Shown here: positions 8,614 through 16,581 of the stretch, one piece after another
Position numbering within the stretch: position 1 is the first letter of the stretch
Layout: every line of letters starts with the position of its first letter
Program-made: the position numbers and the translations under genes
Source: Catellatospora bangladeshensis
Lineage (GTDB): Bacteria > Actinomycetota > Actinomycetes > Mycobacteriales > Micromonosporaceae
Direction: 5' to 3'
DNA length: 61,378 nucleotides
Assembly (NCBI RefSeq): GCF_016862575.1
Contig: NZ_BONF01000056.1
Span: forward strand, 1-61,378
The notes under the pieces: model-generated
What the model was told of the DNA's origin: nothing
Databases searched by the model: none
The model's input: only the letters and a program-made list of their open reading frames with translations

Positions 8614-8928
8614 TCAGGCGCGCGGGCGGGGCTGGGGGCGCGGGCGCACCGCGACGCGGGACGGCCGCTGCGGCGGGGTCTGCCGCACTCGCGCCGGCCG
8701 GGCTGGTGCCTCCGACTGGCGGCGCAGCGTCAGCGCCACGTGCCCGAGCCGGCCCGCCAGGGCGAACACGCCCAGCGTCAGCGCGCCGAGCAGCAGCACA
8801 CCGGTGCTCGGGACGCCGTCGGCGATGCCGACGACGAGCACGCCGAGCAGCGCGAGTCCGATCACGAGCACGACGAGTGCGCCGAGGAGGGCCACGAGCG
8901 CCTGTGGGGAGTGCGGGCGACGGGTCAT
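8614..8928 (-). CDS. Small two-helix membrane protein with basic tail
   Basis: A 104-residue protein with two long hydrophobic stretches (about residues 10-34 and 40-62, ALVALLGALVVLVIG and GVLLLGALTLGVF) and a Pro/Arg-rich C-terminus (PRPQPRPRA). An upstream in-frame start at 8982 exists, but the ATG at 8928 is preceded by AAGGA at a good distance and is preferred. It lies 73 bases downstream of paralogue 3 on the same strand in transcript order GntR, this gene, paralogues. No family recognised. Confidence 0.6.
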   Translation of the reverse strand: MTRRPHSPQALVALLGALVVLVIGLALLGVLVVGIADGVPSTGVLLLGALTLGVFALAGRLGHVALTLRRQSEAPARPARVRQTPPQRPSRVAVRPRPQPRPRA

Positions 8929-8997
8929 ACGACCATCCTTGCGGCGAAGGCGCGGGTGCGCAGGCGAAAAGGTGTCGGGCACCCGACAAACCGCACA

Positions 8998-9831
8998 TTA
9001 GCCCAGGACGAGCCCAGGATCGGGATCTCCGTCCAGGTCGGCGTCCGGGCGTGGCGTGGGCACCCGGTACTCCTCCGTCAGCGTCGTCATCGGTCCAGGC
9101 CAGGTCGCTTGCGCCACCTCGATCACCTTGTGGTCGGCGTCGTACGCGACGTGCAGCAGGTGCAGCACCGGGGTGTCCGGCCGGATCTGCAGCACCTCGG
9201 CCTCCTCGCGGGTGGGCAGCCGCGCGGTGATGGTGTCGGTGGCGGTCACGTAGCGGCGCCCGGTGACCTCCTCGACCTCCTGATACAGCGGCCGGCCGAA
9301 CGACTCGTAGCGCTCCAGCGAGGTGCCCGCGGTGTCCTGCGGCCGCAGCCACGAGGCGCCCACCTCGACCGCCGCGTCCTGGGTGCGTACCAGATGGCGG
9401 CGCACCACCAGCAGGGTCGAGTCGGGCACGCCGAACGCGTCGGCGACCTCGGCCGGGGGCGTGGCCCGGGTAACCTCGATGAGCTGCTGCCGGTATCGCG
9501 CCGCCAGGTCGGCGTGGTAGCCGCGCTGGGTGCCGTAACGCCCCCGGGCCAGCCGGTTGAGCCGCCGCCGGGTGCCGCGCACGTAGGTGCCCGACCCCGG
9601 TTTGGTGATCAGCAGTCCCTCGACCCGGAGCTGGTCGATGGTGCGCTGCACGGTCTGCTTGGCGACGCCGTACATCTGCGCCAGCGCGGGGATGGACGGC
9701 AGCTGCTCACCGGCAGCCCAGTCCCCCCGCCGGATCTTCGCGCGCAGCTGCGCGGCGATCTGCCGGTGCGGATGCTCGGCCGCGCCCGGATTCACCCCGC
9801 CGATGCCCATCTCGGTCATGAACCAGATCAT
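8998..9831 (-). CDS. GntR-family regulator with UTRA ligand-binding domain
   Basis: About 277 residues. The winged helix (QIAAQLRAKIRRGDWAAGEQLPSI, YGVAKQTVQRTIDQL, LITKPGSGTYV) spans about 20-85 and the UTRA domain about 110-265 (PLYQEVEEVTGRRYVTATD, LQIRPDTPVLHLLHVAYD). HutC/UTRA regulators sense small organic ligands. Starts at 9840 (TTG), 9831, 9819 and 9810 are possible and none has a clear Shine-Dalgarno; 9831 is a compromise. Three CTAG-containing half-sites lie 22-44 bases upstream and are the likely autoregulatory operator. It may also control the small membrane proteins downstream. Confidence 0.85.
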   Translation of the reverse strand: MIWFMTEMGIGGVNPGAAEHPHRQIAAQLRAKIRRGDWAAGEQLPSIPALAQMYGVAKQTVQRTIDQLRVEGLLITKPGSGTYVRGTRRRLNRLARGRYGTQRGYHADLAARYRQQLIEVTRATPPAEVADAFGVPDSTLLVVRRHLVRTQDAAVEVGASWLRPQDTAGTSLERYESFGRPLYQEVEEVTGRRYVTATDTITARLPTREEAEVLQIRPDTPVLHLLHVAYDADHKVIEVAQATWPGPMTTLTEEYRVPTPRPDADLDGDPDPGLVLG

Positions 9832-9850
9832 GCCGCACAAATGTCCGAAT

Positions 9851-9876
9851 ACCTAGCGACCTAGGAAGCCCTAGCC
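9851..9876. promoter_or_regulatory. CTAG-rich operator upstream of the GntR gene
   Basis: Three CTAG tetramers start at 9853, 9861 and 9871; ACCTAGCGACCTAGG includes a near-dyad. CTAG is rare in actinobacterial DNA, so three in 22 bases next to a GntR gene suggest a regulator site. Confidence 0.5.
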
Positions 9877-9911
9877 ACTGTGTCGCCCCGCGCAACGCGC
9901 AAAGATCACGT

Positions 9912-9980
9912 CGATCTTGCGCGAAGTGTTAGGGATTTGACCGGTTTACGCGTGTCGTACCCACAGTTCACGCAAGATCG
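9912..9980 (-). repeat. 69-bp intergenic palindromic repeat, family 1 copy D, inverted
   Basis: Read on the minus strand it has the same ends, arms and GGGTACGACACGCG block as the other copies. The inner right part differs (TAAACCGGTCAAATCCCTAAC in place of the GGGCAAAAGGGCAAC block), yet the length is again 69 bases. The flanks are the shared CTCTCTCCCGCG and ACGTGATC. Confidence 0.88.
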
Positions 9981-10020
9981 ACGCGGGAGAGAGGGCGGGG
10001 GCAGGGCTGGGCGGGGCGGG

Positions 10021-10887
10021 TTACCAGGTGCCGTGGGTGGGGCCGGGGGAGCCGCCGCGGCGGCGGAGGTACTTTTCGAACTCCACGGCGATTTCGTCGC
10101 CGGAGAGGGGTTTGGCGGCGTCGCCGGCTCGTTCCTCCAGGTCGCGGAGGTATTCGGCTAGTTCGGCGTCCTGGGCGGCGGCGGCGCGGACGCGGTCCTC
10201 CCACTCGGCGGATTCCTGGGCCAGGTCGAGCATGGGGACGGGGAGGTCGAGGACCTCCTCGATGCGGTGGAGTAGGGCCAGGGTGGCCTTGGGGCAGGGC
10301 GGGTTGTTGGCGTAGTGGGGGACGTGGACCCAGAAGGACATGGCGTCGAGTTCGGCGCGGGAGGCGGTGTCCTGGAGGACGCCGACGATGCCGGTGGGGC
10401 CCTCGTAGCGGGTGGGGGTGAGTTTGACCTTCTCCTGGCCGGTCTGCTTGCCGGTGATGGTGCCGCTGATGGGCAGGGGGCGGCTGTAGGGGACGTCGGC
10501 CAGGAGGGCGCCCAGGAGCACCAGGTTCTCGATGGCGAGGCTGTGGCAGATCTCCAGGATCTCGCCGCAGAAGGTGCGCCAGCGCAGGCTGGGCTCGATG
10601 CCGCGGATCAGGACGACGTCGTGCTTGGCGCCGGGTGGCGAGGCGACCATGAACTTGGTGCTCGGCCACTCGATGCGGCGGGTGTCGTCCACCAGCGTGA
10701 TCAGCGGGCGGTTGACCTGGAAGTCGTAGTAGTCCTCGGGGTCGATCGAGGCGACCTCGCGCGCGTTCCACACCTGCTCCAGGTGCTCCACGACGGCGGT
10801 CGACGCGTCAGCGGCGTCGTTCCACCCTTCGAAGGCGGCGATGGCGACAGGGGAACGCAGGACAGGAAGGCCGTCGAACTCGGTCAC
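10021..10887 (-). CDS. PAC2 family protein (proteasome-assembly-chaperone-like)
   Basis: A 288-residue cytoplasmic protein of the PAC2 family, with VAIAAFEGWNDAADAST near the N-terminus, LIRGIEPSLRW, LVLLGALLADVPYSRP, MSFWVHVPHYANNPPCPKATLALL and a charged C-terminal helix. PAC2 proteins resemble a eukaryotic 20S proteasome assembly chaperone; the actinobacterial role is uncertain. Longer starts at 10923 or 10974 are open, but the GTG at 10887 has TAGGCT seven bases upstream, a leaderless arrangement also seen for mshC and metH, and it matches the family N-terminus. Divergent from metH. Confidence 0.9.
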   Translation of the reverse strand: MTEFDGLPVLRSPVAIAAFEGWNDAADASTAVVEHLEQVWNAREVASIDPEDYYDFQVNRPLITLVDDTRRIEWPSTKFMVASPPGAKHDVVLIRGIEPSLRWRTFCGEILEICHSLAIENLVLLGALLADVPYSRPLPISGTITGKQTGQEKVKLTPTRYEGPTGIVGVLQDTASRAELDAMSFWVHVPHYANNPPCPKATLALLHRIEEVLDLPVPMLDLAQESAEWEDRVRAAAAQDAELAEYLRDLEERAGDAAKPLSGDEIAVEFEKYLRRRGGSPGPTHGTW

Positions 10888-10894
10888 GTCTGCC

Positions 10895-10900
10895 AGCCTA
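10895..10900 (-). promoter_or_regulatory. Minus-10 box TAGGCT of the PAC2 gene
   Basis: On the minus strand TAGGCT, GGCAGAC, then GTG. It decides the start at 10887 and implies a leaderless transcript. Confidence 0.5.
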
Positions 10901-11000
10901 CGGCGCGGCGCCGGATCGTCCATGCGGAGCGGGTGCGCAAGGCGTGTCGCAACAGGTGGTACGCAGATGATCATCGGGCGTTGTGGTGCATGACACGCAT

Positions 11001-11006
11001 TAGCCT
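11001..11006 (+). promoter_or_regulatory. Minus-10 box TAGCCT of metH
   Basis: TAGCCT is followed by GGTGGG and the GTG of metH, which fits leaderless transcription, although GGTGGG could also act as a weak ribosome site. No cobalamin riboswitch can be fitted in the 125 bases between PAC2 and metH. Confidence 0.5.
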
Positions 11007-11012
11007 GGTGGG

Positions 11013-14000
11013 GTGACTGAGAGCTTCCTCGACGCGCTGGCAGGCCGGGTGCTCATCGCCGACGGGGCGATGGGCACGATGCTGCAGGCGGCGGAGCCGT
11101 CGCTGGACGACTACGCCGGGCTCGAGGGCTGCTCCGAGATCCTCAACGTGACCAGGCCGGACATCGTGCGCGGTGTGCACGAGCGCTACCTGGCCGCGGG
11201 CAGCGACTGCGTGGAGACGAACACGTTCGGCGCGAACCTGTCGGCGGCGGGGGAGTACGACATCGCCGATCGGATCGGTGAGCTTTCGGAGGCCGGAGCG
11301 CGGCTGGCGCGGGAGGCGGCGGACCGGTTCGGCACCCCGGAGCAGCGGCGCTGGGTGCTGGGCAGCGTCGGGCCGGGCACGAAGCTGCCGACGCTGGGCC
11401 ACCTGGGCTTCGCCGACCTGCGCGACGCGTACGCCGACAATGTCGCGGGGCTGATCTCCGGCGGGTCCGACGCGATCATCATCGAGACCAGCCAGGACCT
11501 GCTCCAGACGAAGGCGGCGGTCATCGGCGCGAAGCGCGCGATGCGCCGGCTGGGCAGGGAGGTGCCGCTGATCTGCCAGGTGACCGTCGAGACGACCGGT
11601 ACGCTGCTGCTGGGCAGCGAGATCGGGGCGGCGCTGACCGCGCTGGAGCCGCTGGGCGTGGACCTGGTCGGCCTGAACTGCGCGACCGGCCCCGCGGAGA
11701 TGGCCGAGCACCTGCGATATCTGTCGCAGCACGCGCGGGTGCCGCTGTCGGTGATGCCGAACGCGGGCCTGCCCGAGCTGACCGCCAACGGCGCCGTCTA
11801 CCCGCTGACCCCGGACGAGCTGGCCGTCGACCTGGCGCGCTTCGTCCGGGAGTACGGCGTGAGCCTGGTCGGCGGGTGCTGCGGCACCACGCCGGAGCAC
11901 ATCGCCCGGGTGGTGCGCGAGCTGCGCGGCACCGCCCCCGTGGCCCGCACGCCGCAGGTGGAGCCGGGTGTGGCCAGCATCTACCACCACGTGCCGTTCG
12001 CGCAGGACGCGAGCGTGCTGATGATCGGCGAGCGGACCAACGCCAACGGCTCGAAGGCGTTCCGCGAGGCGATGCTCGCCGGGGACTGGACCAAGTGCAT
12101 CGAGATCGCGCGGGAGCAGGCGCGCGACGGCTCGCACCTGCTGGACCTGTGCGTGGACTACGTCGGCCGGGACGGGGTCGCGGACATGAAGGCCCTGGCG
12201 GGCCGGTTCGCGACCGCGTCGACGCTGCCGATCATGCTGGACTCGACCGAGCCGGAGGTGCTGCGGGCGGGCCTGGAGCTGCTCGGCGGCCGTTCGATCA
12301 TCAACTCGGTGAACTTCGAGGACGGCGACGGGCCGGAGTCGCGGTATGCGCGGATCATGCCGCTGGTGCGCGAGCACGGCGCGGCGGTGGTGGCGCTGAC
12401 GATCGACGAGCAGGGTCAGGCGCGTACCGCGGAATGGAAGGTGCGGGTCGCCTCCCGGCTGATCGACGACCTGACCGGGCGCTGGGGGATGCGGCGTGAG
12501 GACATCCTGATCGACGCGCTGACGTTCCCGGTGACGACCGGTCAGGAGGAGACGCGGCGGGACGGCATCGAGACGATCGCCGCGATCCGCGAGATCGCCG
12601 CGAAGTACCCGGGCGTCAACTTCACGCTGGGCATCTCGAACATCTCGTTCGGGGTGAACCCGGCGGCGCGGCAGGTGCTCAACTCGGTGTTCCTGCACGA
12701 GTGCCAGCAGGCGGGTCTGACCAGCGCGATCGTGCACGCCAGCAAGATCGTCCCGATGGCGCGGATCCCGGAGGAGCAGCGGCAGGTCGCGCTGGATCTG
12801 GTGTACGACCGGAGGACGTACCACGCGGACGGGAGCGTCGACTACGACCCGCTCGCCCGGTTCCTGAACCTGTTCGAGGGCGTGGACGTGGCCGGGGCGC
12901 GGGCCAGCCGGGCCGAGGAGCTGGCCGCGCTGCCGCTGGACGAGCGGTTGCAGCGGCGCATCGTCGACGGCGAGCGCACCGGCCTGGAGGCCGACCTCGA
13001 CGCGGCGCTCGCGGCGCGGCCCGCGCTGAGCATCATCAACGACGTGCTGCTGGAGGGCATGAAGACGGTCGGCGACCTGTTCGGCTCCGGGCAGATGCAG
13101 CTGCCGTTCGTGCTCCAGTCGGCCGAGGTCATGAAGACCGCGGTGGCGTACCTCGAACCGCACATGGAGAAGGCCGACGCCGCCGGCAAGGGCACCATCG
13201 TGCTGGCGACGGTGCGCGGCGACGTGCACGACATCGGCAAGAACCTGGTGGACATCATCCTGTCCAACAACGGGTACACGGTCGTGAACATCGGCATCAA
13301 GCAGCCGATCAACGCGATCATCGACGCGGCGGAGCAGCACTCGGCCGACGTGATCGGGATGTCGGGGCTGCTGGTGAAGAGCACCGTGATCATGAAGGAG
13401 AACCTGGCCGAGCTGATGGCCCGCGGGCTGCACAGCCGGTGGCCGGTGCTGCTGGGTGGGGCGGCGCTGACGCGGGCGTACGTCGAGGACGATCTGCGGG
13501 ACCTGTTCGACGGCGGGGACGTGCACTACGCGCGGGACGCGTTCGAGGGCCTGTCGCTGATGGACCGGGTGATGACCGCGAAGCGGTCCGGCTCGTCCGT
13601 CGTGGACGCGGAGCGGGAGGCGGCGCTGGCCGCGCGGCGGGAGCGGCGGCAGAAGCACCGGGCGCAGGTCGCGGATGATCTGCCGGGGCTGGACGACGCG
13701 TCGGTGCGGTCGGATGTGGCCGCTGACGCGCCGGTGCCGGCGGCGCCGTTCTTCGGTACGCGGGTGGTGAAGGGCATTCCGCTCGGGGATTACGCGGGGA
13801 TGCTCGACGAGCGGGCGCTGTTCCTCGGGCAGTGGGGGCTGCGGGGGGCGCGTGGCGGGTCGGGGCCGTCGTATGACGAGCTGGTCGAGAGTGAGGGGCG
13901 GCCGCGGCTGCGGTACTGGCTGGAGCGGTTCGCCACCGAGCAGCTGCTTGAGGCGTCGGTGGTGTACGGGTACTTTCCGGCGTACGCGGAGGGCAACGAC

Positions 14001-14558
14001 CTGGTCGTGCTCGACGAGGACGGGGCGGGGGAGCTGACGCGGTTCACGTTCCCGCGGCAGCGGGCCGAGCGGCGGTTGTGCCTGGCGGACTTCTACCGTC
14101 CTAAGCCGTCGGCTGCCGGGGAGCCGCTGGACGTGGTGGCGTTGCAGCTGGTGACGGTCGGGCACGCGATCAGCGAGTATGCGGCGAAGTTGTTCGCGGC
14201 GAACAACTACCGGGACTATCTGGAGGTGCACGGGCTGTCGGTGCAGCTGACGGAGGCGCTGGCGGAGTACTGGCACCGGCGGGTGCGCAGTGAGCTGGTG
14301 CTGCCGGACGGGCGGCCGGTGAGCGCGGAGGATCCGGAGGATCTGGCGGGGATCCTGCGGACGGACTACCGGGGGTGCCGGTACTCGTTCGGGTATCCGG
14401 CGTGCCCGGACCTGGAGGACCGGGCGAAGATCGTACGGCTGCTGGACGCGGGGCGGATCGGGGTGGAGCTGAGCGAGGAGTTCCAGCTGCACCCGGAGCA
14501 GGCCACCGACGCCATCGTGGTCCACCACCCAGAAGCGAACTACTTTAACGCCAAGTGA
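11013..14558 (+). CDS. metH: Cobalamin-dependent methionine synthase
   Basis: 1,181 residues, full length for MetH. It transfers the methyl group of 5-methyltetrahydrofolate through cobalamin to homocysteine. Domains in order: homocysteine-binding barrel (about 1-310, zinc ligands in GLNCATGP and VGGCCGTTP), pterin-binding barrel (about 330-600), four-helix cap (about 640-730), B12-binding Rossmann domain with RGDVHDIGKNLV carrying the lower-ligand His (about 735-860), and the C-terminal AdoMet-binding reactivation domain (about 900-1181, RYSFGYPACPDLEDR). The start is GTG. Divergent from PAC2, with a hairpin just downstream of the stop. Confidence 0.97.
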   Translation: MTESFLDALAGRVLIADGAMGTMLQAAEPSLDDYAGLEGCSEILNVTRPDIVRGVHERYLAAGSDCVETNTFGANLSAAGEYDIADRIGELSEAGARLAREAADRFGTPEQRRWVLGSVGPGTKLPTLGHLGFADLRDAYADNVAGLISGGSDAIIIETSQDLLQTKAAVIGAKRAMRRLGREVPLICQVTVETTGTLLLGSEIGAALTALEPLGVDLVGLNCATGPAEMAEHLRYLSQHARVPLSVMPNAGLPELTANGAVYPLTPDELAVDLARFVREYGVSLVGGCCGTTPEHIARVVRELRGTAPVARTPQVEPGVASIYHHVPFAQDASVLMIGERTNANGSKAFREAMLAGDWTKCIEIAREQARDGSHLLDLCVDYVGRDGVADMKALAGRFATASTLPIMLDSTEPEVLRAGLELLGGRSIINSVNFEDGDGPESRYARIMPLVREHGAAVVALTIDEQGQARTAEWKVRVASRLIDDLTGRWGMRREDILIDALTFPVTTGQEETRRDGIETIAAIREIAAKYPGVNFTLGISNISFGVNPAARQVLNSVFLHECQQAGLTSAIVHASKIVPMARIPEEQRQVALDLVYDRRTYHADGSVDYDPLARFLNLFEGVDVAGARASRAEELAALPLDERLQRRIVDGERTGLEADLDAALAARPALSIINDVLLEGMKTVGDLFGSGQMQLPFVLQSAEVMKTAVAYLEPHMEKADAAGKGTIVLATVRGDVHDIGKNLVDIILSNNGYTVVNIGIKQPINAIIDAAEQHSADVIGMSGLLVKSTVIMKENLAELMARGLHSRWPVLLGGAALTRAYVEDDLRDLFDGGDVHYARDAFEGLSLMDRVMTAKRSGSSVVDAEREAALAARRERRQKHRAQVADDLPGLDDASVRSDVAADAPVPAAPFFGTRVVKGIPLGDYAGMLDERALFLGQWGLRGARGGSGPSYDELVESEGRPRLRYWLERFATEQLLEASVVYGYFPAYAEGNDLVVLDEDGAGELTRFTFPRQRAERRLCLADFYRPKPSAAGEPLDVVALQLVTVGHAISEYAAKLFAANNYRDYLEVHGLSVQLTEALAEYWHRRVRSELVLPDGRPVSAEDPEDLAGILRTDYRGCRYSFGYPACPDLEDRAKIVRLLDAGRIGVELSEEFQLHPEQATDAIVVHHPEANYFNAK

Positions 14559-14565
14559 GGAAACG

Positions 14566-14596
14566 CGGCCCTCACCGTTCTTACTGGTCAGGGCCG
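14566..14596 (+). terminator. Hairpin after metH
   Basis: CGGCCCTCACC pairs with GGTCAGGGCCG around a nine-base loop, starting eight bases after the metH stop. There is no long T run, which is common for terminators in high-GC actinobacteria. Confidence 0.6.
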
Positions 14597-14942
14597 TCCG
14601 GTTGCTGGTTGCTGGTTAGGGGCTGGGGACCTCAGCAGCTTTAGCGATGATCTACAGCCCTAGGCACTCAGCAATAGGTAAATGGGATGTATCCCGAGAA
14701 CTGAACGACCCATGCGCTGCTGAAGTCGCCTGTGTCAGCGCCTGAACGAGGCTTCTAAATGACGCCACTGGTAAGCACGGGCCGGGGCACTCACCACCTG
14801 CCACTCCAAGATTCTTTCTGAACGCCTGTCAGAAAGAATCTTGGAGGCTCGGCAGGCACTCCGGACCCGACCCTGCCGTAGGCAGAGCCCGCCAGTCCCA
14901 AGGATCAGGCTCACGATCTAAACGCCACAAGCACACGCACGC
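14597..14942. other. Non-coding stretch with a perfect 18-bp hairpin
   Basis: No convincing gene is seen. The base composition is less GC-rich than the surroundings. At 14804-14846 CTCCAAGATTCTTTCTGA is exactly inverted around the loop ACGCCTG, a very stable hairpin at the 3' side of metH and of the minus-strand gene at 14943. It could end transcripts from either side. Confidence 0.75.
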
Positions 14943-15371
14943 TTATAAGTCGATCACTCGCAGCCACCACGGCAGCCAAGCCTGAAACGGCAGTATCACG
15001 TGATTGACCTTCACGTGATCATCCGCGATGGTGACCAATCTCCGCAGCTCGGCCCGTTGACGGGGCTGGAGGGCGGAAAGTGCCCGCTCTATTGCGGATC
15101 TTGGGTGTTGCCAGTCGGTGAGCCAGTCATACGAGTCTTCGTAGTAAGGTGCCCCTGCGTGCGCTCGGTAACGACGCCGCGACAACGTCATCCATCGATT
15201 TATGCACTCGGTCAGGTAGCCGTCGGGCCACCGTTGCTCCCGTTCAAGCGCTCTGAGCTGACCAATAGCTTTGCCCGACAGGCCACGGGCGTTGATCGCT
15301 CGCGCTGGCGCACGGTGCCTGTGGTGCATGCGGAGTGTCGCCCGAACTCTTGCGGGCGGACGGCGGGGCAT
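14943..15371 (-). CDS. Hypothetical protein, 142 residues
   Basis: Not recognised. The protein is basic and Trp/Arg-rich, with GKAIGQLRALEREQRWPDGYLTE, YEDSYDWLTDW, ALSALQPRQRAELRRLV and a hydrophobic end WLPWWLRVIDL. No signal peptide or clear membrane span is seen apart from the aromatic C-terminal tail. The frame is open to 15464, but the ATG at 15371 has GGAAG at a suitable distance and is preferred. Codon use is less GC3-biased than that of its neighbours, and the flanks lack genes, so horizontal acquisition is possible. It is isolated, with no operon partner. Confidence 0.55.
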   Translation of the reverse strand: MPRRPPARVRATLRMHHRHRAPARAINARGLSGKAIGQLRALEREQRWPDGYLTECINRWMTLSRRRYRAHAGAPYYEDSYDWLTDWQHPRSAIERALSALQPRQRAELRRLVTIADDHVKVNHVILPFQAWLPWWLRVIDL

Positions 15372-15764
15372 GAGCCACTTCCAACATCGGTTCACTGCCG
15401 ATCCTGCCGCTTGCTCGATCGGCATGCAAGGTCCGCTCGGTTGTACAGCAGCGAAGTGCGGCAACGGCGTTGGCTAGACCTGATGACCGCGACGAAGGCC
15501 TCGATGCACGGAATGATCCATGGCCGAAAGGCGCCTCTTACGGAGCTTCCGAGGCTGCAGCGCGGCACGTCACAGAACCGCGGTCGCGTGCTGCCGACCT
15601 GTTCGCCGCCATCGAGTTGCTGCTGGTGCACCAGGTCGCCAGCAGCGATCCGGCGGCCGATTCGATACCGAGCAGCGGCAGTGATGGCGCGACTCGCGGC
15701 CGGTGGCGCATCCGGGCCACGAGTGGGCTCGGCTGCTCGCCTCCCGCTGACGCGGCTGCACAGC
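15372..15764. other. Non-coding stretch
   Basis: About 390 bases with no supported gene, repeat or clear regulatory site. Frames that stay open on the plus strand have no domain signal. Confidence 0.6.
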
Positions 15765-16211
15765 TCAGCTGCCGGTCGGCTCCAGTACGAAGACGGGGAT
15801 CTGCCGATCGGTCTTCTTCTGGTAGTCGGCGTACGGCGGGTACGCCGCGACCGCCCGGTCCCACCAGAGCGCCTTCTCCTCGCCCGTCACCTCGCGGGCG
15901 GTCATCTCCTGGCGGCGGGGCCCGTCCTGGAGTTCCACGGTCGGATGTCCTTTGACGTTGTGATACCAGACGGGGTGCGTGGGCGCCCCGCCCAGCGAGG
16001 CCACCGCCGCGTACCGGCCCTCATGCTCGACCCGCATCAGCGGCGTCTTACGGATCTTGCCGCTCTTGGCGCCCACGGTCGTCAGGATGATCACCGGCAG
16101 GCCGGTGTCCAGGAGCGTCGTGCCCTCGGTGCCGCCGGAGCTCTCGTACAGCTCGACCTGGTCCCGCACCCACTGTGCCGGGCTCGGCTCGTACTCGCCC
16201 TGAAGAGGCAT
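15765..16211 (-). CDS. Deazaflavin-dependent nitroreductase family protein
   Basis: A 148-residue split-barrel protein of the DDN (F420H2-dependent) family. [24 protein letters not shown] is the signature strand-turn-strand that binds the F420 phosphate region, followed by [24 protein letters not shown] and an aromatic block [11 protein letters not shown]. Such enzymes reduce nitro compounds or quinones with F420H2; the substrate is unknown. The start at 16211 ([10 protein letters not shown]) is supported by GGGACGG upstream and by family N-termini; the frame is open further to 16394. Single gene with no operon partner. Confidence 0.88.
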   Translation of the reverse strand: MPLQGEYEPSPAQWVRDQVELYESSGGTEGTTLLDTGLPVIILTTVGAKSGKIRKTPLMRVEHEGRYAAVASLGGAPTHPVWYHNVKGHPTVELQDGPRRQEMTAREVTGEEKALWWDRAVAAYPPYADYQKKTDRQIPVFVLEPTGS

Positions 16212-16449
16212 GGCATCCGTCCCATCATCGTGTCCGCGCACTGCCCGTCCCTCACCACAGTGCCTCGGATCCCACCGCCGGATCAGGCATTTCGCAGATT
16301 CGACCACGCGGCGCGCGGCCGCGGACGGAAACGCGCCCGCAGCCGGGGAGTTTTCTCCCTCCGGCAAGGTCGTTGATCCCCCGCAGATCCACAAGCGACG
16401 ATGACGACCACTGAACCTGGCGGTCGGCTAATCCCCCCAGCCCCGCCGC
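16212..16449. other. Intergenic stretch upstream of the DDN gene
   Basis: No gene is supported between the DDN start and the paired hairpins at 16450-16560. It presumably holds the DDN promoter. Confidence 0.5.
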
Positions 16450-16487
16450 GGACCGGCGCTCAGGCCGACGGGCCTGGGCGCCGGTCC
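16450..16487. terminator. Long GC hairpin downstream of the pectate lyase gene
   Basis: GGACCGGCGCTCAGGCC pairs with GGCCTGGGCGCCGGTCC around a GACG loop, with one mismatch. It is the second of two hairpins beyond the pectate lyase stop. Confidence 0.65.
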
Positions 16488-16524
16488 GTCTGCGCCGAGC
16501 GCCCGAGTGAGCCATGGGATCGAG

Positions 16525-16560
16525 CGGAGAGGCGCTCACCAGCCGGTGAACGCCTCTCCG
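16525..16560 (-). terminator. Terminator hairpin of the pectate lyase gene
   Basis: CGGAGAGGCGCTCACC and GGTGAACGCCTCTCCG form a 16-bp stem (one mismatch) with an AGCC loop, 21 bases beyond the minus-strand stop at 16582. Together with the next hairpin it makes a double terminator. Confidence 0.7.
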
Positions 16561-16581
16561 TGCCAGGGCCGACGCACCTGC

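Noticed and set aside
10888-11012. Cobalamin riboswitch before metH
   Set aside because: The interval is only 125 bases, lacks a recognisable B12-box and ends in a leaderless-type promoter.
14597-14942. tRNA gene or integration site after metH
   Set aside because: The only strong structure is one 18-bp hairpin; no cloverleaf and no integrase gene were found.
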